This document shows, piece after piece, positions 32,253-44,449 of a DNA stretch of 64,000 bases. Below the pieces are notes generated by a model. That model had not been told where the DNA came from, did not search any database, and saw nothing but the letters and a program-made list of their open reading frames with translations. The position numbers and the translations under genes were made by a program. Position 1 is the first letter of the stretch, and every line of letters starts with the position of its first letter. Source of the DNA: Colocasia esculenta (taxonomy: Eukaryota; Streptophyta; Magnoliopsida; Alismatales; Araceae); contig JACBKR010000862.1 of NCBI GenBank assembly GCA_014218235.1, positions 1 to 64,000 of the forward strand. Reading direction: 5' to 3'.

Positions 32253-34037
32253 AGTGTGGGTGATGGCTGACCAAGTACATTTGTGTTATTAAAAGAAGCA
32301 TATGGTGTTTATTAGAAATATTGCACCCTTTGGTGAAGTGGCGGCAACGGTAATTTTGACGTCTCATATGAGACGGAAACCATCTTCGTCCCCGCTGTAA
32401 TAAGCACATGTTAACGAGGACATCTTTTTCTTTCTTTTGAGTTTGTCCTGCAGAATCTTGAATGCAACAATCGTCAAGTCATTTTCTTGTCTTATAATGA
32501 TAACTTGTGCGTGAAATAACATGGTGTTATATGCTTAAAGTTAAGCTACGACGTTAAATCTAAAATAAACCACTAATTCTCTCGTAAGTTTATTCTAACA
32601 TGATCTTTTGGTTAAGTGTGCGATAAGTGAGCCAACTTTTTCTTGATCACTTGTGTCATGTTAGATATTAGATCGAGATTAACTTAAAAATATTTTTAAT
32701 TTATTATCCCGATCTATTTTAATACCAAATGGCCTCTTAATTATTTTATTTAATACATCATGCAAATAGACCTACTTTTAAGAAGTAGGCGCGTGTTTGC
32801 TTGCCGTCGTCGCAATTTTCATCCTCTTTCAAATGCTATCAATATTTTTTAAAAAAATACAAGTACATATTCTTGAGAAAATATACTAGCTTTAAATATG
32901 GTTTGAGAAATTTATTAATCCATCTCGTGCGATTCATTATATTATACTGTGCCACCATCTTTTTTTAATTTTAGAGTCTAATTTTTTATTTTATAATCTA
33001 AATTTTTATTTTGATGTCCAAAATTTCTATTTTAGTATAGTGAGTTACATTGGGCATAATTGGATATCAAAATAAAAATTTAGATATCAAAATAAAAAAT
33101 GAGTTTCAAAATTAAAAGTTGGCTCTAAAATAATAAAAAAGAGGACACAGTGTGATGTAATGAATCGCACAAGGTAGAACGATGAACTACTCAAAGTGCA
33201 TTTAAAGTTGACATCATTATACTGAGGTCAGTAAATTTTACTCTACATTTTTAGATCACAAAGTATAAAAAATTCTTAGGAGCTATCCATTCAACGTATG
33301 AATTTCATGAACTCTGAATTTTGATATAATTTTTTTGAACCTATTTACTATTCCTATAATAAAAAAAAGAATAATAAAGAAGGTCGATCTCGAACATCGA
33401 TGCAGACCCTCAAATGTCTTGAAAGTGAAGATCTAGAGAATGCCTCTCATTCAAAGAAGCAGAGATCTGTAAGATAAATGAAGAAACAAGAGTCTTAGGA
33501 TTGAGATCTTTAAAAAAATCGTTCAATACCTAAGTTAGTAGAGACAAAACCTCAAGTAAGAGAGGAATCAATTCAAGATCTCTCTTCGCCAATTTGAATA
33601 TCAAATGCGTCTTACTTCGGGTTGTACCTCCCTACATGATTCCTTGGGACATAGAGATAATTAAGACTCTAGATGTTGGTATAACTTCATTTCTAACTTA
33701 GTTGAGATTAAGTGTGAGGAGATAATTGTACAATGCTCTTCTCATTTTTAAGAGCTTACATCACTATTATTTTATGACAAGTTTCAAGGCATTCTATAAT
33801 TTAGATGTATCTTAATCACCTTGTTAATTAATTACAAACTTGAAATATTACTTTGCGTTGTTACTTTTCCTCGTAAAAGTTTCTCCTATTGTCATAAAAT
33901 ATATTTTAAGATCTTCTAAAAATTTAATGCATTACAAAATGTTGGATAACCAATATTTAAGCCAATCTTAAACTCATCAATGGGTTCCGGATCATGTATT
34001 GATGGTATTCCCTGATTTCTCACATGAGAACTATTTA
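32253..34037. other. Unit A: AT-rich 3' region of the NLR
   Basis: Matches 48044-49160 (unit B) and 59726-61515 (unit C) almost throughout; unit B lacks the part after about 33370. No gene is seen. A weak inverted arrangement near 32990-33130 (ATAAAAATTTAGATATCAAA and similar) is AT-rich and unremarkable. Confidence 0.7.
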
Positions 34038-34712
34038 ATCATTCGGGTGCAGAGGCGGACCCGCATGGAGTCCAGTGGGGTCTTGTGATCCCACTGGATC
34101 TCCACCCAATCACATTTGTCTTATTAGATTTAAGTATATATTTTTAATGTTATAGTGACTCCACTAAAAATTTTAAAATATTAATGGATACACCACCAAT
34201 GTTACGGTGACCCCACTGAACAAAATGTGTAGATCAGCCACTACCGAGGTGGTCTCCATTCAGTATTGGTCTTCAGATATTAGTGGGGTCCACCTTGGCA
34301 GAGTCAGTAACTCTCTTTCTTACGCAACCCCAAAGCAGCATCGTTCGAGGAACCGACTTTGTGTAAAAAAGAAGAGAAAGATTTACTGTACTTTTAGAAA
34401 GTGCATGACACATGGGATGGCAGCCCATGTGGCACTATCTACATGGCATCAAAAAAGTTGGTGCCACATGAACTGTCATCCCCTATGTTATGCACTTCAG
34501 CACTTTTAAAAAATGCAGTAAATTTTTCTCAAAAATGAAAGCCCACTATTTTGGGACTTTGCTACCCAAAATGTGCAGAAGAGTTGCATTTTTTTTCTTA
34601 TAAAATTTTTGTCACGTTTGCCCACCTCATTTGATGTTTACTAGAGACAAAATAATAAAATTATACAATCCTTAAAAGGATTACAAGAAAGATGTACACT
34701 CTTCAATATTTT
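34038..34712. mobile_element. Unit A-specific insertion of about 0.67 kb
   Basis: Unit C reads straight from GAGAACTATTTAAT to AAATCGTC (61500-61520), whereas unit A has about 670 extra bases. The insert starts with GGTGCAGAGGCGGACCCGC and contains the foldback listed separately. The edges are fuzzy and I could not define target duplications, so the element class is open (a hAT- or Mutator-like MITE is possible). Confidence 0.55.
34381..34522. repeat. Foldback structure in the unit A insertion
   Basis: The arm beginning TTTACTGTACTTTTAGAAAG pairs with the arm ending TTTTAAAAAATGCAGTAAA, and inner parts (CATGTGGCAC with GTGCCACATG) pair perfectly. The stem is about 55-60 bp with bulges and the loop about 20 bases. 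It looks like a MITE or a precursor-like hairpin. Confidence 0.65.
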
Positions 34713-34814
34713 AATTCGAAATCGTCCAATCAATTGTATTGGGCCATACAAGGTGATAAAAATTAGAAAAAAAAAAGAGAAAAAAATGTTGGAGAGTGGA
34801 TATCGTCCACCTTA

Positions 34815-34981
34815 GTGGCTACGTTTGAGCCTTCTCCCATGCAGCAAATTTTGGAGTTTCACACAGTTGTGAATCAACGGGGGGCTGCATTGCCATGCAC
34901 GGTGGAAGTGGCAGCAGAGGGAGTTCTACTAGCTACGCATCCAGCTGGTCTGTAAACCCTAAGCTGGAACATTTCAAATAG
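34815..34981 (+). other. Unit A: conserved exon-like ORF downstream of the NLR
   Basis: After CACCTTAG, a frame ending at TAG 34979-34981 contains CIAMHGGSGSRGSSTSY and ends in LEHFK. The same frame is kept in units B (to 49363) and C (to 61789), and the length differences between copies within it are multiples of three. In A a single-base loss near 34828 makes a TGA upstream of the conserved core. Protein family unknown; it may be the last exon of a lost gene. Confidence 0.45.
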
Positions 34982-35057
34982 GGAAGAGTAGTACCATGTT
35001 AGATTTGTTGTATATATATCAAGTTCTTTTTAAATTTCAGATTTAGAGAATAGATGG

Positions 35058-35477
35058 TGAAGAGACGTGATTTAAGTGTGCCTCCCAAGAGGTATTGTCC
35101 CCATGCTTGGGGTTTTGTCCTTTAAAAGGACCCTCTTGGGAGAAGAGGTGAGACTCTGCTTATAAGCACACACTTGTTCTCACTATCTTTCAATGTGGGA
35201 CTAAAGAATACCTCTACACAGCCCCTCCAGTGAGGATAAGGGTGTGCGGGTCTCATGAAGATGAGACGCTCGGGTAGGGCGCATGGCCTCTCGTTCGTTC
35301 CCATAGACGGCGCCAATGAAGAGACGTGATTTAAGTGTGCCTCCCAAGAGGTATTGTCCCCATGCTTGGGGTTTTGTCCTTTAAAAGGGCCCTCTTGGGA
35401 GAAGAGGTGAGACTCTGCTTATAAGCACACACTTGTTCTCACTATCTTTCAATGTGGGACTAAAGAATACCTCTACA
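35058..35477 (-). mobile_element. TRIM/SMART-type miniature LTR element
   Basis: Two 161-bp LTRs (35058-35218 and 35317-35477) differ at one base. They begin TG and end CA and flank a 98-bp interior. On the minus strand the interior starts next to the LTR with TTGGCGCCGTCTATGGG, a common plant primer-binding site, and ends with the purine-rich TGGAGGGGCTG. GATGG is duplicated on both sides (35053-35057 and 35478-35482). Units B (49432) and C (61856) have the uninterrupted site. The element is young and encodes nothing; it depends on proteins of other retroelements. Confidence 0.93.
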
Positions 35478-36943
35478 GATGGAAAATATGATTTTAGATT
35501 TAAGCATTAAATGTAATCAAACACCACCCTAATTAGGTTCTTTTTTCCCATTTTAAACTAATAAAATTAATTTTTATTGCAATCCTTATCATCCCATTAT
35601 TAGGTAAAACATGGAAAAATGTTATATTAACATCCATTCTCGACACTGAAATTTAACACATAAAGAGCATGCATGCACCACAATCCCCTGTTCTATGAAG
35701 TGTTTTTGATCACCTTTTCTTGTTCTCAGATAATTATAACGTGGCAAGTTTTCCTTTGTTTATATCAAATTAACTTGGTGACAAGAATGGATGTTAACAT
35801 ACCACTTTTCTAGGAGTATTTCTACTAAAAAGAAAAGTTGCATGTTGTGGGCAATGTTTGATGAGTTCTAACTCTCTGTTTTGACTCCTTGTACTACCCA
35901 GACTAGCTCCTCTCCTTCTCACATGAAATGCTTAGTTCACTTTTTTAATACACTTCTAATATATTTTAGATCTCTTATTTTTACCAATATATGTTCTCAT
36001 CTAATAAGTAAAAAATACACTAGAAATATATTGAAAACGTACAATAAATGATATTTCCTCACATATTTGATGATGGTCCCAAGTTCCCATCACATTTATC
36101 CCAATGAAGGTCCTTTCCAGTACAGCGGGTTTAAAGTTCCCTTTTTTACTGCACTGCAGCTGTACAGGCTGTGGAGCTAGCCTTCTCCAGCATGGTTTGT
36201 CTGATTGTTCTTGTTTTGATGTATCAGTAAGTTAGATGCGGCAGGGTTGTTGGCATTAATATACGCCTTCAATTTTTATGCCAAGCCAAGGACATGCATG
36301 CATGGTTAGCCTTCTCTAATGCATGGTGTCATCATACTTACAATCTTGAGAGGATCCAGTACAGATGGAAGTAAACATTGCAAACATCTCTAGTCTTCAT
36401 GATGAATGAGTTGTAAAATGACCGATGTAAAGAGATTAGTCTAGGATTTGTATATTTCCATGTGGTAGTGCTCAGCCTGAGGCTAATTGGCATGTAGTGT
36501 AGGGCCTTGTCATCGACTTCTATTAAGTTATTATTCGCATATAAATTGCATTTGGTTTAGATGTACCCTTCTTTGATATATACTTGGGTGAGTTCTGAGT
36601 TGTTTTTATTGGAAAACTACTTCACAAGGCATGTTTACTTTTGAAGATGCCATCCGACCTCACGGGAGCCCAAGATCTTATCTTATGGTTAATTGAATTG
36701 TTGATGATAGAAATATGTTGGTTAATGATGGATTTAAAAATTTTGTTTAGTATGGTTTCAATAAAATATGGTCAAGTCAGTGAAATCACTATTAATATAA
36801 AAAATTTTGGGGATGGACTCTAAATTATACTAAAGAATTAGGAAATTTTAGTAGAGTAACAAGATCTCATTGGATTCCATGTATCCAACTTGGAGCGACC
36901 TATAGGGAAAAAGATAAAATCGAAAGAAAGTTCTCCAACATTA
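35478..36943. other. Unit A: distal AT-rich part of the duplicated unit
   Basis: Colinear with 49440-50833 (unit B) and 61868-64000 (unit C, which holds a solo LTR). No gene recognised. Homology to unit C reaches at least 36943, where the window end cuts unit C. Confidence 0.75.
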
Positions 36944-37111
36944 TATATATATATATGTATTATATGGTTGTGAACACTATATATACTTGTTCACTTGTCT
37001 TCAAGAATGAGTAGTAAAAAGATGTACAAACGTTAGTCTAGGATTTTTATGTGTGTCGTAGTATTCAGCCTGAGGACTAACGTGACATATTTACTTTAGG
37101 ACCTTGTAATG

Positions 37112-37335
37112 GACTTCTATTAGTCAAGCGTTAAGGGCCACTTTAGACTGATAGGTTAATTATTCGCATATAGATTGCACTTGGTTTAGATGTAACCTTC
37201 TTTGATATACTTGACTAACTTGATCTTAAGACATGGTTGTTTGTTTTAAGGCAGTAAGATGATCTCCAGTAGCACACTATCCTTCTCTAATAAAGTGGAT
37301 ATATAGTGTTGTCTTCGATAAATATGAGGTAACTG
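37112..37335. repeat. Direct repeat of about 225 bp, copy 1
   Basis: Shares TCAAGCGTTAAGGGCCACTT-like start and GATAAATATGAGGTAACT end with 38960-39182. About 90% identical by eye. Non-coding. Confidence 0.8.
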
Positions 37336-37373
37336 CTCCGCCCATCAATAGCTTGTGCCTTGGACGGGTAGAC

Positions 37374-37909
37374 TAGGGCTATAAACGGATTCGGATAATA
37401 TCCGAATCCGATTCAAATCCGTATTCGATTATCTGAATATTATCCGATCAAAAAGTATCCGGCAGAGCGAATTCCGGATACAGATATTATCCGGATAATA
37501 AACGGAGCGAATACAGAAACAGGTGATCCACTCCGTTTAAGATCCACTCCGAAATAAAATTATTTTTTACTATTATATTTTAGATCTAATAATTCATATA
37601 TAATATATATAATTTATAAATATATAATATATCTAATACTAATCTTTTGTTTAGAAAATATTTTTGACATTTATATTTTAAAAACATATGTTTTTTCAAA
37701 TTTTATATGATTTTTAGACCATTTAATATCTTTAATTAAGTTTATATTTTCGAAGCGGATAATATCCGTATCCGCTCCGAATCCAAAAATTATCCGATTA
37801 AAATATTATCCGCTCCATATTCGAATCGTATTAGGAGCAGATACGAATTATCCGATTAACTATTCGGATCGGAACCGAAAAACACATATCCGCTCCGTTT
37901 ACAACCCTA
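37374..37909. mobile_element. hAT-like MITE, 536 bp
   Basis: Ends are TAGGGCTATAAACGGA and, inverted, TAGGGTTGTAAACGGA. The 8 bases outside are GGGTAGAC (37366-37373) and AGGTAGAC (37910-37917), a 7/8 target duplication of the hAT length. The outer 150 bases on each side are rich in inverted GGATAATATCCG words. No protein is encoded. Confidence 0.82.
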
Positions 37910-37917
37910 AGGTAGAC

Positions 37918-40644
37918 ACTACTTGTCTATGCATTAACATACAGCTGCAAGTGGAAACTACTTATCTACACATGTACGGACAACAGACATTTCTCACATA
38001 TGGATAGGGAGAAATTTTATCCGATACAAGTCCAATGGACCCAATCTAGTAGAGCCCTTTGTAGGGAAAAAAAAGAGAGGAAGGGGTAGTGACGGATTCA
38101 AAAATTTTATTTAGTAGGATCACTCTAAAAATTAGGATACACATATAGATTTTGTTTGTAGTTTAGTGGATTCACTCTTTAAAAAAAAACTCTCAATCAA
38201 AATTAACTTAATAAAAAATTAAACTTTTTATTAAAATTTTAAAAATTAAGTGAGATCAAGTGACCCCACATGACTTAAGTTTGGTTTGTCCACAGGAATA
38301 ACTAAGCCCCTCTCCTTGCAACCCTAATTACCTTTAAAAGAAGGCCAACCGATGTAGGTAAAAGGGGTCGGATACATGGCAACTCTTGCTCAATCTAGCA
38401 CCTCACTTTCTCTCCTCTTCTTGGATCTTTCTCTCCCTCAGATTGAATTGAATAGAACAAGACTAATTTGATCATCAAATAATTGGCTTGGGAAATACTT
38501 CTCAAAATGGACTGTCATTTTCGTGTCACATCGTCCTCAACTGAGGGTAGACACTTATTCTCTCGAGTACAAAACATCTTTGCACCGGAGTCATTTGCCG
38601 CCCACCTTATGTTGGTGAATAATGCTCCTCCCATCCACAACTTGTGCCAGCTGCAAGTAGACACTAATTGTCTACGCATGGTTGGGCAACATATATTTTC
38701 TTATGTGTCAATATAGCAATGTTGATGGATTGGGAAAAATTCCGTGTCTCATCGCATCGGTTAAGCCCGAAAAACTCAAAAGACCCAGCCCAATAAAGCT
38801 CTTAACAGGAGAATTGAAGAAGGAGAAGAGCAATAGCGAAGGGGACTTTAGTCCCATATCAACTATGGACTTAGCCTAACAACTCTAATAACCGGTTAAA
38901 GGGGTCGGACACATGACGAGTCTAATACCTCACTTTCTCTCTCCTCTTCTTGTCATGGACTTGTATTAGTAAAGCGTTAAGGGCCACTTTAGACTGATAG
39001 GTTAATTATTCGCATATCGATAGCACTTGGTTTATATAACCTTCTTTGATATACTTGACTAACTTGATCTTAAGAGATGGTTGCTTGTTTTCAAGGCAAT
39101 AAGATGATCTCCAGTAGCACACTATCCATCTCTAATAAAGTGGATTTATAGTGTTGTCTTCGATAAATATGAGGTAACTTATCCGTTGATGCCTAAAAAG
39201 CAATGCCTTGATGTTCTGGTATTTGTGGTTGCCTTACTAGCCTTGATGTAAATATTCATTGGCATTTAATTGAAACTTCTCTTTTATGTGGTGAATGCTT
39301 GCCTAATACTTGTTTCTATTGAAGCTTGGAACATGCCATTGTCTATTCATTCATGAGACACATCCCTCTATCTTCTATCTGTATTATTCTGTGTAAGTTT
39401 GATCCCTTTTCTTTTATGTAGCTGGAGAAACCAGGCTAATAGCTACTTCCAGTTTGTTCACGCCCTTTACTAAAACCAGTAACTTTTTTAGATGCATCTC
39501 TTTTATATTCCGTCAAGGGGATGCCCCAAGCTATGTTCCATACAATATATTATTTAATCTTACAAGTTGTATGTAATTTATAAACTCTCATATGATGCAT
39601 CATTCAACAGACTGATCCTGCTCATGTCATCTCTTGGGAGCAGGATTTGCCGACGGTTCTGATCCTCACCCTGAAAGTGCGGGTACTAAAGAAAAATGGT
39701 GATTCATCTGAATCAGGTTGGATCAGCTGAAATTGGCTGGTCCAATCCTTCAGCTGATCATTTTGGTATTTTGGGATAGGGCTCCTGTTTTTGGGATTTA
39801 CATATAAGTAAGAGGAAGTAGACACAAGTTTGATACCTTTTTCTTACACTTTTACCCATTGGCTGACACATTGGATCACATTTAACCCATCCATTCATTT
39901 CAAATTGGGACTGGGCCTATTAATCTGGCTGTCCAATCTGATCCTGCATTCCATGTGCTGCACTATGAGTTGAGTTGAAATAAGTTGATATGGGTCCTCG
40001 AGGCATACAAATAATTTTAATCTTTCTTTGTCTGGATAAAAGTTTCAGACCTATATAATATGCAAACTGACTCAATTTTTCCAAATTCCACGTCTAGCAC
40101 TGTTTTTGATACGACCAACCTTGACCTTTTGTGGGGTACCAACTGCTCCCCCTCCACCCTTCAGGAAAAAAAGGGACAAAGAAAAAAAGAGAAACCTGCA
40201 GAAAAGGAAAAAAAAAAAGTCTGGGAAATTCAGCAACTCAATGAAGGAAATTGCTGGTTCCTTTTTGAAATCATCTATAGTGGGCACTTTGTTCTAGAGG
40301 TCCTCTGATAATACATGTCAAGTATGGATGCTGTTCGGTCTACATATATTATGTTGTCACTCATTCATGTGTATGGTTTTCATATTGTGGTATGATCTGT
40401 GTGGATTATTTTCAAGAAGCATTCATTAGGACTGACTCATCTATAGCAGATGGACATCTTAGAATGTTGTTATACTTGTGCTACTGTTGAACCATTCATT
40501 AGGACTTGTCTCGTGTCTGTGGCTGAGGCTTTTGATGTCCACCTCCCTGGCGGTGCATGGGCTCCTACCTGATTGAGCCATTTTTTACATGATGTGGATG
40601 TCGCTTGTTCTTATCCAGCTCAGGGGAGGTTGCCCACCAGAGAT
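37918..40644. other. Intergenic mosaic without genes
   Basis: Contains the dispersed repeat at 38605-38668 (also at 13813-13873), the second copy of the 225-bp direct repeat at 38960-39182, and two LTR-end-like phrases (AAAGGGGTCGGA...CCTCACTTTCTCTC at 38362-38415 and 38900-38945). No convincing coding region. Confidence 0.55.
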
Positions 40645-40905
40645 AACATTATCGGAACTGAAATTCCGATAAGGTAAGATGTTTATCATAATTTTTTTTT
40701 TTTAATTTTATGGATAATTTATCGGAATAACCGATACCACTTCCGATTCTGATTATTTTTTAATTCCGATTCCGATAGTTTATCAAAATATTCGATACCG
40801 ATTCCGATAAGCTATCGATATCAATTTTCAATTCCGAAACCGATAATTTTTATCGGAATCGGGTCAGAATATCGGGTTATCGGGTTCCGTTTGCACCCCT
40901 AAGAC
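40645..40905. mobile_element. Fragment of a second hAT-like MITE family
   Basis: The right end, inverted, reads TAGGGGTGCAAACGGAACCC, the same design as the element at 37374-37909. The interior is built of inverted TATCGGAAT / ATTCCGATA words. The left terminus is not recognisable, so this looks truncated. Confidence 0.55.
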
Positions 40906-41190
40906 CTGCCAAAACTTATTTGGGAGCCCTTCAAATCTTGTCAAAGATTTTAAAAATCAATTTTTTTTTTCAACTCGGTTACAAACGATGCCACTAGGAA
41001 GGTGAACGGCAAATGACAATTTATGCGTCGACTATATTTTGCACTCTCTCTTGTAATGACCTGCAGCATGATTAGGTTGTCTTATTGTCATCTTTATTTG
41101 TAAGTCTAATTTTGAGAGTCTACTCTCAAGTAATATTTTATGTACTAATTTCTGTTAATGAAACAGAGCGATGAGCTCCGTTCTTTTGAA

Positions 41191-41209
41191 CCCCCCCCCC
41201 CCCCCCCAA
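41191..41209. repeat. Poly-C run
   Basis: A run of about 18-19 C. A similar C run lies at 29646-29663 upstream of the unit A NLR. Length in the assembly may be unreliable. Confidence 0.8.
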
Positions 41210-41216
41210 CAAGAAC

Positions 41217-41660
41217 TTGTACACACTGCCATCTTCATTTAAAATCCCTATCTTTAAATTGGAAGAAAAAATCAGATCTGTAGACCAAGAAAATTACAAC
41301 AATATTAATGCAAACACAGTCATCATATGGGCCAAAAGTTTCATCCATTTTTTAGATGATTTGTTCATTCTTTTCGTAGATTGGTTCCAAATTGTAAGTG
41401 GTTTTGCTCTTGGATTTGAAAATTATCTTGATTTCCGTAGAATATTAGACTCTTTTTTTTGTTAAGAACGCTGAATCAAAAAAACGAAAAGAGAGAGAGA
41501 AATAAAGAAACAAACAAACTAGTTAAAAGTGGGGGGGGGCTAATAACTTACCACTAATTAGTTCAAACAGCAATTTAATGTTTAACCAAAAAAAAAAATC
41601 TGATGTGAAGAGAGGTTGGGAGCTGCTGTGCTGTGGCCCCCTCTATTTGATTCCCTTCAA
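41217..41660 (+). pseudogene. Relic of an NLR 5' region without its gene
   Basis: Shares with units A-C the words GTCATCATATGGG, GATGATTTGTTCATTCTTTTCG and GAGCTGCTGTGCTG in the same order, which lie just upstream of each NLR ATG. The NLR body itself is absent; unrelated sequence follows. This is a scar of a further NLR copy. Confidence 0.7.
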
Positions 41661-42449
41661 CCACATCTCCCCTATCCAGCCAGCTTGGTTAAACACAGTC
41701 TCTGTTCTCATGCATTGGTTGGATAAGCATATGTTTTATTGGGGTTGGACCACCGCACTCCACAACATTAAATATATTACTCATTAAACACACATTACGC
41801 AATTATGGATGCATGAGCATATATATGAAGAGAAAGAAAGAAAAATCTAAATCTAACATCCTAGAATACATAGCCACATGTTTTTCCTATATTAAAAAAG
41901 TTACAATAGTGAGCAATATTTATCTTGTCTAATGTTTGTCCAACATTCACCATATGGTAAACAAGTATACAGACAAAAAAGTTGTGTCGGCCAAGCACAA
42001 TCAGTTAACATGGTAAAAAAAATTTGAGAAGCCCAATAGAATCATTAGCAATATTTATTTCTAGTAAAAGAAGATAACTGTACTCTACTTTATTCTTACA
42101 AGTGCTAAAATTAGTATTCCTGATAACTTAATTTATCTTACCAATTGGCCCATAATCCACCAAGATGACTCTTGTACAAGAAATTCTCAACCCCCCTCCC
42201 CCTCCAACAAAACAAAGACTCTTGTAGAAGAAATAGAAGATAATTTTTTTTAAAAAAGAGAGAAAATACTACATTTGATCTCCTCACAAAAACCTAACAA
42301 TGAGTGCCCTATATAATCGGAAGTTAAATCGCTTTAATAAGCGGCGTGTTCTGGCCTTCGGATGATCTCAAGTGGGGAATCTCTACTGCAGGTGGGCAAG
42401 TGGATGGGAACAAAGTAGTGACCCCACACTAAAATAGTGAGTTGTCCAC
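41661..42449. other. Intergenic, nothing recognised
   Basis: AT-rich sequence without coding or repeat structure that I can support. Confidence 0.5.
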
Positions 42450-42636
42450 ACCACCATCTGCATTTAATATCCCTTATCTTTAAAGTGGAAGTAAAAAAAT
42501 CAGATCTGTGGAACAATAAAACTTTCAACAATACTTTATGGAGATGAGAACAAGAAAGAGATTTTAACAAGGTCATCATATATATGGGGCGAAACTTTCA
42601 TCCATCTTTAGAGATGATTTGTTCATTCTTTTCGAT
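42450..42636 (+). pseudogene. Second NLR 5'-region relic, fused to the unit B PPR
   Basis: 42465-42530 resembles 41225-41290, and 42541-42636 matches the NLR leader (AAGAAAGAGATTTTAACAAG to TTCATTCTTTTCG). The match stops at 42636 and the PPR sequence of unit B begins directly. The junction marks the left edge of unit B and records an unequal exchange or deletion between copies. Confidence 0.7.
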
Positions 42637-44075
42637 TGTTTGAAGAGATGCAACTACGTGGTATCCAAATAGATAATATAGGCCTTTCCAGTGCTATTAG
42701 TGCATGTGCCGGAATCCAAGCAATCCAGCAGGGTCTACAGATCCATGCACAGTCGGCTGTTCTTTTGGGATATTCCAAGGATCTTTCAATTGGGAATGCA
42801 CTCATAAACCTTTAAGCTAGATGTGGCAGGCTGAGAGATGCTTATTCTGCCATTTAATACTATGGAAACTAGGGTTGAAATTTCGTGGAATGGATTGATT
42901 TCTGGATTCTCACAAAGTGGTTTCTTTGAGGAAGCTTTGAAGGTCTAAAAGCTAACTCATTCACATTTGGCTCTGCGGTAAGTGCTGCTGCTAATATAAC
43001 AGACGTGAAGCAAGGGAAGCAGATCCATGCAAGGATGATCAAGACTGGATATGATTCTGAGGTAGAGGCTGGTAATGTCCTAATTACACTGTATTCTAAG
43101 TGTGGGAGCATTGAAGATTCAAAAATGATGTTCTCCCTGATGCCAGAGAGAAATGAGGTGTCATGGAATGCTATGAATTCTCAACATGGGGATGGGCAAG
43201 AAGCTTTGAGACTTTTTGACCTGATGAATCAAGAAGGTTTAAAGCCAAGCCATGTTACATTTGTTGCTGTGCTGACTCCTTGCGGCCATGTGGGTTTGGT
43301 GAATGAAGGCATTAAGTACTTGGAGTCCATGAACACACTGCATGGCATTATTCCTAGACCAGAGCACTATGCTTAATTGTGTAGTTGATATTCTGGGACG
43401 GGCTGGACAACTGGATCGTGCAAGAGGATTTATAGAGGAGTTGCCTATCGATCAAGAGATGCCATGTTGTGGAGGACACTTCTCAGTGCTTGTAGAGTCC
43501 ATAAGAACATAGAAATTGGTGAGTTTGCAGCAGAACATCTCCTGCAACTGGAGCCTCATGAATCAGCAACTTATGTCCTTTTATCAAACATATATGCAGT
43601 GGCTAGAAAATGGGATTGCAGAGATAGGATGAGGCAGATGATGAAAGACAGGGGAGTGAAGAAGGAGCCTGGTCGTAGTTGGATCAAAGTAGAGAATTCT
43701 CTCCATGCATTCTTTGTTGGTGACCGACTGCATCTGCTGGCCAGTGATATCTATAAGTTCCTGGAACATTTGAATGATAAGGCAGCAGAAATTGGATACA
43801 AACAAGACAAGGAAGGCTTTCTGCATGACACTGAACAAGAGCACAAGGATCCAACTGTATATATCCACAGTGAGAAGCTGGCTGTGACATTTGGTCTCAT
43901 TAGCTTGTCACCGGAGATACCAATCCGAGTGATTAAGAACCTGCGTGTCTGTAATGACTGTCATACCTGGATGAAGTTTGTATCAAGGATCATGGATCGA
44001 CCAATTGTTGTAAGAGATTCTTATCGATTTCATCATTTCAAACATGGCAGCTGCTCTTGTAGTGACTATTGGTGA
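42637..44075 (+). pseudogene. Unit B: DYW-class PPR gene, 5'-truncated
   Basis: Copy of the 3' part of the unit A gene, starting inside a PPR motif (FEEMQLRGIQ). The first 350 bases contain stops and a small deletion near 42945. 43005-43376 is open and ends with a stop after RPEHYA where two bases are added. From 43464 (ATG) to 44075 a 203-codon frame is intact: E and E+ motifs, PGRSW, HSEKLA, CNDCH and the final DYW. This frame has every deaminase motif but few RNA-binding repeats, so activity is unlikely unless it acts with a partner PPR protein. Confidence 0.9.
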
Positions 44076-44449
44076 CATATAGTAATTGTTAGAAGAGCAT
44101 TGTGACAGTTTTACTTGAAATCACCATTTCAAAGATGATAGTTGAAGTTGTCTCAAGGTATGATGGCACTTTAACAAATACAAAAAATACAGTGATCAAG
44201 AACCTGTGTGTCTCTAATGGCTGTCATTATCTGGATGAAGTTTGTATCGAGGATCATGGATCGACCAATTGTTGTAGGAGATTCTTATCGATTTCATCAT
44301 GTCTAAGATGGCGGCTGCTCTCGTAGTGACTATTGGTGACATGTAGTAATTGCTAGAAGAGCAATGCCATAGTTTTACTTGCAATCACCGTTTCAAAGAT
44401 GACAGTTGCAGTTGTGCCAAGGTATGATTGCACTGCAACATATAGAAAA
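44076..44449 (+). repeat. Unit B: duplicated DYW tail and 3' flank
   Basis: 44190-44340 repeats the last 45 codons of the PPR gene with mutations, as in unit A, so the duplication predates the copying of the unit. Confidence 0.85.

Noticed and set aside
36641..36823. 60-codon plus-strand frame
   Set aside because: Not kept in units B and C, which have frame-breaking differences at the same place, so it is not conserved coding sequence.
43464..44075. Unit B DYW frame as a functional stand-alone editing enzyme
   Set aside because: All deaminase motifs are intact, but the frame is the 3' end of a truncated gene with no promoter or targeting signal visible, so I list it as a pseudogene part.
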